Below the pieces are notes generated by a model. It did no database searches and had not been told where the DNA came from. It saw nothing but the letters and a program-made list of their open reading frames with translations. Made by a program: the position numbers and the translations under genes. DNA of 64,000 nucleotides from Saprospiraceae bacterium. GTDB lineage: Bacteria > Bacteroidota > Bacteroidia > Chitinophagales > Saprospiraceae. The stretch lies in assembly GCA_028279185.1 (NCBI GenBank), contig JANQSS010000173.1, positions 25,429 through 89,428 of the forward strand, read 5' to 3'. Positions within the stretch are counted from its first letter, which is position 1, and each line of letters opens with the position of its first letter. This document shows, piece after piece, positions 35,604-45,140 of this stretch.

Positions 35604-38261
35604 TTAACTCTCTTGGTTTGGAATATCATCCGCTGTGAATTCATACAATTCATTCGCTTCTTCTTCCTTGAACTTCATGACCAAATCAAGGGCATCAGGC
35701 ACTACATCGCTGCACATCGTAATCAAGGATCCTTTTTTCGCGTTGCGAATGGCAAATGATATCGCTTCGGCTTCATTCGGAATAATAGTAATTTTCATTT
35801 CCGGGTTAGCTTGAAGAATTCCGTCTTTCATAAGGTCAATTAATTCTTCTTCCGTTCGCCCGCGTAGATTTTTATCTTGCCTAATAATGACTTCATCAAA
35901 TGTTGCGGCAGCAATACTTCCAATTTCTTGTGTATCTTGATCGCGTCGATCCCCGACTCCGGCAATAATTCCAACTTTATATTCAGCATCAACATTTTCA
36001 ATAAACTTTTGCAATGCGCGCAAACCTGCCGGATTATGCGCATAATCCACCAAAACATCAAAATCTTTGAAATTAAACATATTCATTCGTCCAGGGGTTT
36101 GCCCTGGTGAAGGAATAAATGTTGTGAGTGCCATTTTAATATCTTCAATTTTTACTTGCCTTACATACGCTGTCAATACGGCCGGAAGTACGTTCTGAAT
36201 CATAAAATGCGCTTTTCCTCCAAAAGTCAATGGAATATTTACGGCCTTTGCAACGCGTAACTTCCATTTGCCTCGACAAATCGTAACAAATCCATTTTCA
36301 TAAATAGCTGATAATCCGCCCCTTTCCATATGCCGAATTATGCGATCATTCGTTTCATCCATTGAAAACAGCGCTACATTACAATCCACATTTTTACGCA
36401 TTTCATAAACTAAGTCATCATCTGCATTAAGTATTGCATATCCATCAGGAAGCACTGTTTCGGGAATTACCCCTTTGACACGTGCCATCTGCTCAATTGT
36501 GTGTATTCCTTTTAGGCCAAGATGGTCCGCTGCCACGTTCGTAACAATACCCACATCGCAATTATGAAATCCGAGTCCTGCCCGTAATAAACCTCCTCGA
36601 GCAGATTCGAGAACTGCCATCGTCACGGTTGGGTCCTTCAAAACAAATTCGGCACTGGCGGGTCCTGTGCAATCGCCCTTCATCAAAAGTCGATTTTGAA
36701 TGTAGACGCCATCTGAAGTTGTGTACCCAACCTTATATCCAACCATTTTCATTATGTGAGAAATAAGGCGAGTCGTTGTCGTCTTGCCGTTTGTGCCGGT
36801 AACAGCGATTATTGGTATTCTGGACGATCTTCCGGGAGGAAACATCATGTCGACCACATGAGCGGCGACATTGCGAGCCAGCCCTTCTGTCGGCGCAAGA
36901 TGCATTCTGAATCCCGGACCTGCATTGACCTCGAGGACAGCACCACCGGTTTCTTCCACGGGTTTACTGATATCATTCGTCATCACATCAATACCACAAA
37001 TGTCCAAGCCAATGATTTTAGCAATTCGTTCCGCCATAAATACATTATGTGGATGAACACGATCATACACATCGGTTGCGGTGCCACCAGTACTCAAGTT
37101 TGCCGTGTCCTTTAAATACAAAATTTCACCTTTAGGCAACACATCCTGAGGTGAATATCCTGCTCGATTGATTAAATTTTCAGCCATGGTATCAACCTTG
37201 ATACGTGTCAGCACTTTTTCATGTCCATAGCCCCGACGCGGATCTGAGTTAACATGATCAATCAATTCTAAAATTGTGTTTTCTCCATTACCTATGATGT
37301 GGGCTGGCGTCCGCTTAGCTGCTGCAACCAATTTATAATTAATGACGAGAAGTCGATAATCATCACCGGTGATGAATCTTTCTACAATGACACTTCTAGA
37401 TATTTCTTTTGCTTTATGAAATGCTTCTACAGCCGCTTCTTCGGATTGTATATCCGTCGTTATACCCCGGCCATGGTTTCCACCAATAGGCTTGATCACA
37501 AGAGGATAGCCAACATAGCGAATGGCGTCACGTAACCCTCTTTCGGTGCGAATAACATCTCCTTTTGGAACGGGAACCTCAGCTTGCTCAAGTAGGTATT
37601 TGCTGTCTTCTTTATCACAGGCCAATTCAACACCGATACTGCTCGTGTCGCTTGTAACCGTCGCTTGGATGCGCTTTTGATTTGCGCCATATCCTAACTG
37701 GCACAGCGAGTAGCGATTCAATCGAATATATGGAATACCTCGACTGATTGCTTCTTCGACAATGGAGCCGGTACTTGGGCCAAGGCGTTCATCTTCACGA
37801 ATTTCACGCATGCGTTGAATATCATCTTCAAGATCGTATTCTTCGCCTTCTATAAGCGCTTCAGCTATGCGTACAGAGGCCTTGGCTGCATAGCGACCAA
37901 CTTTTTCCTCCATATAATTAAACACAACATGGTAAACACCTTCTTCACCTGCACCACGGGTTCTGCCAAAGCCACAGTCCATTCCGGCTAAAGTTTGAAT
38001 TTCGAGTGCAATGTGTTCGATGACGTGTCCCATCCACGTTCCTTCCTTTACGCGTTGGAAAAAACCACCTGGGCTACCGACAGAACAACGATGCTCATAC
38101 ATCGTAGGAAACATTTCCCTCAGTCGATCTAAAAATCCATCTATGGTATTCGTGGGACGCTGTTCCATCTCCTCCAGATCCAGCAGCATAACAATGAGTT
38201 TATGTCGACGAATAGACCAATAATTAGGCCCTCGCATGGCTCGTATTTCGCGTATTTCCAT
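35604..38261 (-). CDS. cphA: Cyanophycin synthetase
   Basis: An 885-residue enzyme that polymerises Asp and Arg into multi-L-arginyl-poly-L-aspartate using ATP. The N-terminal domain (about 1-160) is followed by an ATP-grasp domain (about 200-480) with VIKPIGGNHGRGI and DICGIDVMTND, which adds Asp. A Mur-ligase-like domain (about 490-870) follows with the P-loop GTNGKTTTTR and DYAHNPAGL, which adds Arg. Length and domain order match CphA1 of cyanobacteria. It is divergent from the cyanophycinase gene, a classic pairing. Confidence 0.95.
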   Translation of the reverse strand: MEIREIRAMRGPNYWSIRRHKLIVMLLDLEEMEQRPTNTIDGFLDRLREMFPTMYEHRCSVGSPGGFFQRVKEGTWMGHVIEHIALEIQTLAGMDCGFGRTRGAGEEGVYHVVFNYMEEKVGRYAAKASVRIAEALIEGEEYDLEDDIQRMREIREDERLGPSTGSIVEEAISRGIPYIRLNRYSLCQLGYGANQKRIQATVTSDTSSIGVELACDKEDSKYLLEQAEVPVPKGDVIRTERGLRDAIRYVGYPLVIKPIGGNHGRGITTDIQSEEAAVEAFHKAKEISRSVIVERFITGDDYRLLVINYKLVAAAKRTPAHIIGNGENTILELIDHVNSDPRRGYGHEKVLTRIKVDTMAENLINRAGYSPQDVLPKGEILYLKDTANLSTGGTATDVYDRVHPHNVFMAERIAKIIGLDICGIDVMTNDISKPVEETGGAVLEVNAGPGFRMHLAPTEGLARNVAAHVVDMMFPPGRSSRIPIIAVTGTNGKTTTTRLISHIMKMVGYKVGYTTSDGVYIQNRLLMKGDCTGPASAEFVLKDPTVTMAVLESARGGLLRAGLGFHNCDVGIVTNVAADHLGLKGIHTIEQMARVKGVIPETVLPDGYAILNADDDLVYEMRKNVDCNVALFSMDETNDRIIRHMERGGLSAIYENGFVTICRGKWKLRVAKAVNIPLTFGGKAHFMIQNVLPAVLTAYVRQVKIEDIKMALTTFIPSPGQTPGRMNMFNFKDFDVLVDYAHNPAGLRALQKFIENVDAEYKVGIIAGVGDRRDQDTQEIGSIAAATFDEVIIRQDKNLRGRTEEELIDLMKDGILQANPEMKITIIPNEAEAISFAIRNAKKGSLITMCSDVVPDALDLVMKFKEEEANELYEFTADDIPNQES

Positions 38262-38338
38262 GGTTAATAAATTAGTTTGATGGTTTTAATTAAGCAGTAG
38301 CATAGCAATGATTCATGCCACCAAATAATAAACATACG

Positions 38339-38346
38339 TATTTTTG
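38339..38346 (+). promoter_or_regulatory. -7 promoter box for cphB
   Basis: TATTTTTG fits TAnnTTTG and lies 18 nt before the cyanophycinase ATG in the 103-bp divergent region with cphA. Confidence 0.5.
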
Positions 38347-38364
38347 CCCGCTAAATATTAACAG

Positions 38365-39222
38365 ATGAGACCTAAAGGAAAGCTAATTGCTATTGGCGGT
38401 AATGAGGACAAAGGATTTGGAACGGAGGAAAGTTATACACTGGATTTTATAGAAGATGGAATTCTTAGTCATGTTGTTGAGCAAGGCGGTGGATTGCATG
38501 CAAGGATAGAAATTATTCCTACCGCTTCTTCGATTCCGGAAGATGTAGCACAAAACTATATTAAGGCCTTCACTAAACTAGGTTGTACCAATGTGGGTGT
38601 CCTGACTGTCCGAAGTCGAAAAAAAGCCAATAAATCCGAAATTCTAGAGCGCATTCGACAAGCCGACATATTGATGTTTTCAGGCGGAGATCAACGTCGT
38701 TTGAGCAAGGTATTTCACGATTCAGAAGCGCTTCAACTTATGCAACATCGGTACACACACGAAAATCTCATCATCGCGGGCACGAGTGCCGGTGCGGTTG
38801 GCATGTCAGGTACCATGGTATTTGGAGGCAGCGCAGCTTATGCCCTATTAAAAGGTGCAGTCAAATTGATGCCGGGTCTTGGCTTTGTGGAAGAAGTAAT
38901 TTTTGATTCGCATTTTATTGTGAGAGGACGATTTGGTCGCCTAGCGGAAGCCGTTGCCCTTCACCCAGATAAATTAGGCATTGGCCTAGGTGAAGATACG
39001 GGTGTAGTCATAACCGAAGGTAACAGATTTCAGGTAATCGGTTCGGGCATGGTCATTGTCTTCGACGGTAGTGATTTGTCTCATAACAATGCAGCCGTAT
39101 TGGAGCAAGGTACCCCTATGTCGATTGGCAACCTACGTGTGCATATCCTTGCCAATGGAGACGAATTTTTAATAGACAATAAAAAACCAGTAATACTGGC
39201 ATTGGACAAGCCCTTCGTCTAG
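38365..39222 (+). CDS. cphB: Cyanophycinase (S51 family serine exopeptidase)
   Basis: A 285-residue enzyme that splits cyanophycin into beta-Asp-Arg dipeptides. The nucleophile Ser141 is in GTSAGAV; the FSGGDQRRL block (105-113) and the DSHFIVRGRFGRL segment (with catalytic His and the substrate-binding Arg) are intact. There is no signal peptide, so it acts on intracellular granules. Divergent from cphA, which supports a complete store-and-mobilise system. Confidence 0.95.
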   Translation: MRPKGKLIAIGGNEDKGFGTEESYTLDFIEDGILSHVVEQGGGLHARIEIIPTASSIPEDVAQNYIKAFTKLGCTNVGVLTVRSRKKANKSEILERIRQADILMFSGGDQRRLSKVFHDSEALQLMQHRYTHENLIIAGTSAGAVGMSGTMVFGGSAAYALLKGAVKLMPGLGFVEEVIFDSHFIVRGRFGRLAEAVALHPDKLGIGLGEDTGVVITEGNRFQVIGSGMVIVFDGSDLSHNNAAVLEQGTPMSIGNLRVHILANGDEFLIDNKKPVILALDKPFV

Positions 39223-39252
39223 CTTTTATTATTATATAGCTACATTTAAGGA

Positions 39253-41328
39253 GTGTTGCGATTAATTATTTTTCTACTTCTCCTTTCGGTTGCCACAACA
39301 AACTCGGCTCAAGTGGATCGCGATGACGAAGCCATTCGGGAGTATGTTGAAGAAGTCGTTTCAAGTCTTGAAGAAGAAAGTTCGGATAATATTGAGTTCG
39401 TCATTTTATTATTGGAAGAACTCAGCAAACGGCCCCTCAATTTAAATCGTGATGATCTGTCGCCGTTGGCGGACGCCGGTCTTATAACTAATGATCAACT
39501 GCACGATCTTGAAAACCACAAGGCCGAACATGGGTTACTTCTTGCCATTTATGAGTTGCAGGCCATTCCATCCTGGGACTTACAAACTATTCGTCGAGTT
39601 TTTCCGCTTGTAGCTGTAAATCGAAATCTTGATGATTTGAATCTTACGTTGAAGGATGTGATTAATGCGTCTTCGCTCACCTTACAAACGTTTGTTTCGA
39701 GGCGATTTCCTGAAGCCAGAGGATTTAGGCAAACGAATGACACTATACCGCCCGCCTACGAAGGTGATCACTATAGGCACTACGTACGGATTAGAGCACA
39801 ATACCAATATCGATTGTCTGCGGGCATAACCACAGAAAAAGATGAGGGAGAAGCTTTTTTTAGTAAAAGTAATGACTCGTACGACTACACTTCATTTCAT
39901 GTCTATGGACAGTCCGTTAACAAGTACATACGCGTTTTGGCATTGGGCGATTACAAGGTTAATCTTGGACAAGGTTTGGTTCTTCACAATGGATTTGGAG
40001 GAAATAAAAGTGCTTATGTCTCCCGAATTAAAAAAGGTGGTAAGATATTTCGTCCTCACGCTTCTACTTCAGAAATAAATTATTTTCGAGGTGGAGGCGT
40101 GGAGCTAAATATTTCACACACTTTAAAAGTTGCTGCGTTCTATTCGTCGGTAAAACGCGACGCAAATATTATGATTGACTCTACCGATGAAGATGTAGCT
40201 ATAACACAATTTACCTCCCTACAGACATCAGGCTTACATCGAACTACGGGCGAAATTCAAGATGAAAAACAAATAAAATATAATGCGATAGGCGGACGTG
40301 TCGGAATTGAAAAGCGGAAGTACACTGTTCATTTAAATACCCTTCATAGTTCATTTGACCGACCATTTGCACGGAATATACGCCCTGATAACCAGTTTCG
40401 ATTTAGTGGAAGTTCATTGACAAATGTGAGTCTTGACTACAGTCTTTCCTTGGGTCAATTTCATGTTTTTGGTGAATCGGCTTATAGTGACAATGGTGCT
40501 TCTGCTCATTTGATAGGTATGAAAGCCGGGCTTAGCAAAAGAGTCAAATGGATAGGTGCCTATAGGCATTATCCGAGGGATTACATGAGTATACAACCAA
40601 ATGCATTCGGAGAAAGTCGCGACGCCAATAATGAAATAGGTTTTTATAACGCACTAGAATATATGATTTCGCGTAAATTTCAATTGAGCGGGTATATTGA
40701 TATTTGGTCTAATCCCTGGCTTCGTTTTAACGTAGATGCGTTAACCACCGGACGCGAATACCTTCTCAAGTTTCGATATTATAAAAAAAGAAAACTTGAG
40801 GCATATGCTCAATATCGGTTTGAAGAAAAGGCAACAGCCAGTGACATTGAAACACCTTTCACCGGAATTCAGAATCGCAAACGAAATCAATTACGATGTC
40901 ATTTGAATTACAAAGTCAATAAATCTTTGGAATGGCGCTCACGTATTGAATATAACCGAATCGATTTTCCCAATCGCCATTCTGAAGGCTATTTATTGTA
41001 TCAAGACTTTATATATAAGCCGCTTCAATCAAAACTCTCTTTTTCAGCGCGCTATTCGTTCTTCAATACGGACGATTCAGACAGTCGGATATATACATAT
41101 GAAAACCACTTACTGAACAATTTTCGCCTACCAAGTTTTGCAAACACTGGTCATCGATATTACATCAACTTACGATTTCGTCCAAACAAACCATTAACCT
41201 TGGAACTAAGATATGATCAGGTAATCTTTACCGGAACAGATATTACAGGCATAAGTAATGGTACACAGTTGATTGAAGGAAATACGAGTCGTCAAGTTGC
41301 CTTTCAAATCCGATATGTGATTAATTAA
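39253..41328 (+). CDS. Helix-hairpin-helix outer-membrane barrel-like protein
   Basis: A 691-residue secreted protein that starts at GTG; the AAGGAG at 39248-39253 partly overlaps that codon, so TTG at 39256 is an alternative. A signal peptide (about 1-19) is followed by two helix-hairpin-helix-like units (about 45-125: LNLNRDDLSPLADAGLI, then AIYELQAIPSWDLQTIRRV), as in ComEA-like DNA-binding domains. The rest (about 150-691) is rich in aromatic beta strands ending QIRYVIN, like an outer-membrane barrel. This architecture recurs in Bacteroidota; DNA uptake has been speculated. It starts 30 nt after cphB and may be cotranscribed. Confidence 0.75.
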   Translation: MLRLIIFLLLLSVATTNSAQVDRDDEAIREYVEEVVSSLEEESSDNIEFVILLLEELSKRPLNLNRDDLSPLADAGLITNDQLHDLENHKAEHGLLLAIYELQAIPSWDLQTIRRVFPLVAVNRNLDDLNLTLKDVINASSLTLQTFVSRRFPEARGFRQTNDTIPPAYEGDHYRHYVRIRAQYQYRLSAGITTEKDEGEAFFSKSNDSYDYTSFHVYGQSVNKYIRVLALGDYKVNLGQGLVLHNGFGGNKSAYVSRIKKGGKIFRPHASTSEINYFRGGGVELNISHTLKVAAFYSSVKRDANIMIDSTDEDVAITQFTSLQTSGLHRTTGEIQDEKQIKYNAIGGRVGIEKRKYTVHLNTLHSSFDRPFARNIRPDNQFRFSGSSLTNVSLDYSLSLGQFHVFGESAYSDNGASAHLIGMKAGLSKRVKWIGAYRHYPRDYMSIQPNAFGESRDANNEIGFYNALEYMISRKFQLSGYIDIWSNPWLRFNVDALTTGREYLLKFRYYKKRKLEAYAQYRFEEKATASDIETPFTGIQNRKRNQLRCHLNYKVNKSLEWRSRIEYNRIDFPNRHSEGYLLYQDFIYKPLQSKLSFSARYSFFNTDDSDSRIYTYENHLLNNFRLPSFANTGHRYYINLRFRPNKPLTLELRYDQVIFTGTDITGISNGTQLIEGNTSRQVAFQIRYVIN

Positions 41329-41344
41329 AGCATCTGTATTCATT

Positions 41345-42577
41345 TCAATCGTATAGCAAGTACTTTTGACGTATAGAATTAAATTGCTGCAATTGAGGTT
41401 GCCATTGATTCCGAATTTCCTGTTCGCTCAGTCCATGTTCAAGTGCCGTCCTTAACTCCGAGCTTCCAGCCAACTTATCAAAAAAAGACACACTTGTAAT
41501 TTTCGATATATTTTCCTTTCCTAAATGCGCAATAATATATGATAGGTCAATCTCCTTGTTTTTCAAAATATCATCAATACTAATTTTTTGTAAATTTTCG
41601 CCATAGCACTTCACACCTTTGTGTTTTGGAGAGCTGGCACCGGGCATAGATTGCGGTATAAATGTGAATTTACCTGCCGCGCTATCAGGAATTCCGAGCA
41701 CTTGAAATTGCATATTTGTTCCGCGGCCTATACTGTATTCAGTTGGTTCAAAAAAACATAATGACGGATATAATAAAATCGATTGTAAATTGGGCAAGTT
41801 TGGCGATGGTTTAATTGGTAAATCAAATGTGCAATTGTGGTTAAAACCCTCACATTCTACGACAACTAGATTTCCGGTACCTACCCACCCTTCTCCGACT
41901 ATCATTTTTGCTAATTCACCGAAAGTCATTCCATGTACGACTGGAATAGTATGCATTCCTACAAAAGATTTATAGTCGCTATTTAAGACAGGCCCATCGA
42001 CGTAGTAACCATTCGGATTCGGCCGGTCAAGTATTATACACGTTTTATCATTTTCGAAACAGGACTCAATAACATAATGCATAGTTGACAAATATGTATA
42101 AAATCGAGCACCTACGTCCTGAATATCAAAAATAACCACATCAATACCTTTAAGCATCTCACTGGTTGGTTTTTTCATTTTTCCATACAATGAAATAATT
42201 GGTAAGCCCGTTTTTAAGTCCTTGCCATTCTCCACAATTTTACCGGCATCGTCTTCTCCGCGAAATCCATGCTCAGGTGCGAAAATTTTTACAATGTTTA
42301 CACCTAATGAAAGTAAACTATCAACGAGGTGTGTTTTTCCAATGAATGAAGTTTGATTAACGACTACGGCAATTCGATTATCTGCGAGCAAGGGGACATA
42401 TAATTCAGTACGTTCTGCTCCTTGAGCAACATCCACATCGGTTAAAACTTTAAGTCCTACATCCGTCTTGTAATCACCGACGACAGCGTTTCCCGCAATT
42501 TCTTTGTCCGCTTGGCACGAGCAAACAAAGCTCATCAACGAAATGTAAAATATGAAAAAAATACTCTTTATCTTCAT
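41345..42577 (-). CDS. DUF1343 lipoprotein, NamZ-type exo-N-acetylmuramidase
   Basis: A 410-residue lipoprotein (signal then CSCQ) with the DUF1343 pattern: VVNQTSFIG, FAPEHGFRGEDDAGK, ISLYGKMKKPT, DVVIFDIQDVGARFYTY, ILDRPNPNGYYVDGP and FEPTEYSIGRGT. The family includes NamZ, which removes N-acetylmuramic acid from the non-reducing end of peptidoglycan fragments, so a cell-wall recycling role is likely. I use the ATG at 42577; the longer frame adds six residues before the lipoprotein signal. It is divergent from the exonuclease gene with 29 bp between them. Confidence 0.87.
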   Translation of the reverse strand: MKIKSIFFIFYISLMSFVCSCQADKEIAGNAVVGDYKTDVGLKVLTDVDVAQGAERTELYVPLLADNRIAVVVNQTSFIGKTHLVDSLLSLGVNIVKIFAPEHGFRGEDDAGKIVENGKDLKTGLPIISLYGKMKKPTSEMLKGIDVVIFDIQDVGARFYTYLSTMHYVIESCFENDKTCIILDRPNPNGYYVDGPVLNSDYKSFVGMHTIPVVHGMTFGELAKMIVGEGWVGTGNLVVVECEGFNHNCTFDLPIKPSPNLPNLQSILLYPSLCFFEPTEYSIGRGTNMQFQVLGIPDSAAGKFTFIPQSMPGASSPKHKGVKCYGENLQKISIDDILKNKEIDLSYIIAHLGKENISKITSVSFFDKLAGSSELRTALEHGLSEQEIRNQWQPQLQQFNSIRQKYLLYD

Positions 42578-42606
42578 GCCTCCAATATATGTCATATTGT
42601 GCTAAT

Positions 42607-44016
42607 ATGAAGCAAAAATACGCGGTGATCGACATTGAAGCGACTGGCGGCACGCAAAAGGTAGATCGAATCATTGAAATCGGGATTGTGCTCGTCGACG
42701 GAGACGAGATTATCGACGAATTTAGTACATTAATTAATCCTGGTATTTCAATACCTCCTTTCATTACCAAATTAACGGGGATAAGTCAAAAAATGGTTGC
42801 TCAATCTCCATATTTTCATGAAGTGGCAAAAAAAATTGTCGAATTGACGGCAGGCCGATCTTTAGTTGCACACAACGTTAGTTTTGATTATCGCATTCTT
42901 CGTGAAGAATTCAACAGATTGGGATATGAATTTAAAAGAGACACCCTATGCACTGCACGCCTGACACGTCATTATTTTCCGGATTTAGAGAAATACAATT
43001 TAAAGAGCCTTACTGTTGAGTTTAATTTACAGCTAAAGGATCGGCATAGAGCAGCTGATGACGCCATGGCGACTGCACATCTATTGCAAAAAATATTAAA
43101 AATTAGCCAGAAAGAAGGTCAACCGCTTAAAAACATGAGTATTTATAAGCGCAAATCCAAGCTTCCAAATCACATTCAGGAAGAAGAGATTCTTGATCTT
43201 CCCAATATTTGTGGTGTCTATTATATGCGTGATGAAGATGGCGCACCGATATACATAGGAAAAAGCATTAAAATCCGAACACGTATTCGTTCGCATTTTA
43301 TAGAATCTACTCGGAAGACAGATAAAATGCGCAAACTTGTGCATAGCATTTCATACGAAAACACGGGTAGTGAATTAATGGCAGAAGTGTTTGAAAGTTT
43401 GGAAATCAGAAAGCATAAACCATTACTGAATAAAGCAAAACGAAAGAATAAATTCGATACTGCTCTGCTTTATGATCAGTCCAACGTATACGACACATTT
43501 AAGATTTCACATAAATCCAAAGTCAAAAAATTAGACAATGTGCTGCAGTGGTTTTCATCAAAAAATGCGGCAAAAGCATATGTCTCGAGTATTGTTCAAG
43601 AATTTGATTTATGCGGCTGCCTTTGCGGTATGCAACGCGCTACCAAAGATTGTATAACCTACAAAATCGGCAATTGTGGCGGAGCACATCTTGCCAAAGA
43701 AGAGGCATCTGCATACAACGACCGTTTTGCTCTCGCCAAACTGTCTGCTAAAAAACTATATCAACAAGACATGCTTATTCTCGACCGTGGGCGACATGAA
43801 GATGAATACGCTGGATTTCTAATTTCTAACAATGTTGTCTCCCATATAGGATATTTAGACCGGAGTCAACCGATTCAGAGCAAGAACGTCGTAGCCAAAA
43901 AATTGAACCCTATTCAACCATTGCCTGAAATAGATCGAATTGTCTATCGACACTTTTATGAAGGGAAAATATTAAAAAAAGTAAGCTTTAACTCAATTGC
44001 TTCCAAAGTCCTTTGA
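42607..44016 (+). CDS. DEDDh exonuclease / GIY-YIG (Cho-UvrC-like) fusion
   Basis: A 469-residue protein. The N-terminal domain (about 1-170) is a DnaQ-like 3'-5' exonuclease: VIDIEATGG, LVAHNVSFDYRIL, and HRAADDAMAT with the catalytic Asp/Glu/His residues. The next domain (about 195-280) is GIY-YIG nuclease: GVYYMRDEDGAPIYIGKS, RTRIRSHF, and the C-terminal Glu in EVFESLEIRKHKPLLN. The remainder is UvrC-like. It probably acts in DNA repair as an alternative incision or processing nuclease. The ATG at 42607 puts the exonuclease strand right at the N-terminus. Confidence 0.88.
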   Translation: MKQKYAVIDIEATGGTQKVDRIIEIGIVLVDGDEIIDEFSTLINPGISIPPFITKLTGISQKMVAQSPYFHEVAKKIVELTAGRSLVAHNVSFDYRILREEFNRLGYEFKRDTLCTARLTRHYFPDLEKYNLKSLTVEFNLQLKDRHRAADDAMATAHLLQKILKISQKEGQPLKNMSIYKRKSKLPNHIQEEEILDLPNICGVYYMRDEDGAPIYIGKSIKIRTRIRSHFIESTRKTDKMRKLVHSISYENTGSELMAEVFESLEIRKHKPLLNKAKRKNKFDTALLYDQSNVYDTFKISHKSKVKKLDNVLQWFSSKNAAKAYVSSIVQEFDLCGCLCGMQRATKDCITYKIGNCGGAHLAKEEASAYNDRFALAKLSAKKLYQQDMLILDRGRHEDEYAGFLISNNVVSHIGYLDRSQPIQSKNVVAKKLNPIQPLPEIDRIVYRHFYEGKILKKVSFNSIASKVL

Positions 44017-44039
44017 AAAAAACTAACGCCTAGTTGCAG

Positions 44040-44861
44040 TTATTTCATTTTATTTTGATGTATCAGTCTCTTCATTTCAGAAGATAATTGTTTCGCTTTG
44101 CTTTCAGCTGCTGAATTAAAATTTCGATCGCTACCAGCATATAATATTCCTCTTGAACTATTCACCAGTAAACCGACATCCTCAGTAGCTCCCGCCTCAT
44201 ACACATCTTGAAGGTTTCCGCCTTGTGCTCCAATTCCGGGTACAAGCAAATAATGATCAGGGATATGCTTTCGTACCTGATAAAAATATTTTGGTTTTGT
44301 TGCTCCAATGACAAACATCAAATTCTCAGGGCTTCCCCATGCGGCGGATATTCTGAGTACATATTCAAATACATATTCTTCATTTTGAAGTGTGAGTAGT
44401 TGAAAATCTTCACTTCCTGTATTAGAAGTCAGACCTAATAGAATTGATGTTTTATTTTCAAATTCCAAAAACGGCATTACAACGTCCCGTCCCATGTAAG
44501 GGCTCAATGTCACGGCATCAAAATCCAGTATTCCGAAAATAGCTTCTGCATATTTTTGAGCTGTATTACCTATATCGCCTCTTTTTGCATCAGCAATTAA
44601 AAAATGAGATGCAGGTAATAGCTTCCGAACGGCTTCCAATGTTTTCCAGCCATTTGAACCCAACGCCTCAAAGAAAGCAAAATTGATTTTGTACGCTATA
44701 CAATGTGCTTTCGTGGATTGAATTATTTCTTCTAAAAATCCCAGAACACCAATGGCATCCTTTGTAAAGTAATCGGGAATTTTCTCCACATCCGGATCGA
44801 GTCCGACACATAAAAAATTTTCGTTTTCGGCTATTAAGTTGGAAAGCTTGATAACACTCAT
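44040..44861 (-). CDS. pyrF: Orotidine 5'-phosphate decarboxylase
   Basis: A 273-residue enzyme of the last step of UMP synthesis. It is the longer (type 2) form: LCVGLDPDVEKIPDYF, YKINFAFFEALG, LIADAKRGDIGNTAQKYA with the catalytic Lys-Asp pair, LSPYMGRD, and LVPGIGAQGG. It overlaps the NifU-like gene by 4 nt and is the last gene of the mrp-nifU-pyrF unit. Confidence 0.93.
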   Translation of the reverse strand: MSVIKLSNLIAENENFLCVGLDPDVEKIPDYFTKDAIGVLGFLEEIIQSTKAHCIAYKINFAFFEALGSNGWKTLEAVRKLLPASHFLIADAKRGDIGNTAQKYAEAIFGILDFDAVTLSPYMGRDVVMPFLEFENKTSILLGLTSNTGSEDFQLLTLQNEEYVFEYVLRISAAWGSPENLMFVIGATKPKYFYQVRKHIPDHYLLVPGIGAQGGNLQDVYEAGATEDVGLLVNSSRGILYAGSDRNFNSAAESKAKQLSSEMKRLIHQNKMK

Positions 44862-45118
44862 ACAGTAAGCCCATTAACAGCAACAACTCCCTGGATTTCA
44901 GGAAATCTATTTTTGAGCGTTTGTTCGATACCGGCTCGAAGTGTCATGGCACTCATATCGCAAAACTCACAATTGCCAGTCCATTTAACATGAACTTCGA
45001 AATCTGAACTAATATCGACAGCATGGACATTACCCCCATCAACCGCCAAATGAGGTCTTACATCATCTAGGGCTAAGTTGATTTTTTCAATCCAATCTTG
45101 TTTTTCTTCATTCGACAT
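44858..45118 (-). CDS. NifU C-terminal domain Fe-S scaffold protein
   Basis: An 86-residue NifU-like scaffold (Nfu type). The motif CEFC followed by AMTLRAGIEQTLKNRFPEI is the CxxC cluster site and its following helix. It lies 22 nt after the Mrp ATPase gene; Mrp and Nfu both handle Fe-S clusters, so joint expression makes sense. Confidence 0.9.
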   Translation of the reverse strand: MSNEEKQDWIEKINLALDDVRPHLAVDGGNVHAVDISSDFEVHVKWTGNCEFCDMSAMTLRAGIEQTLKNRFPEIQGVVAVNGLTV

Positions 45119-45140
45119 AATAGTGCTACAAAGGTAATCT

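Noticed and set aside
36756..37115. 119-codon frame opposite cphA
   Set aside because: Lies wholly inside the conserved CphA coding sequence on the other strand; product has no sensible domain.
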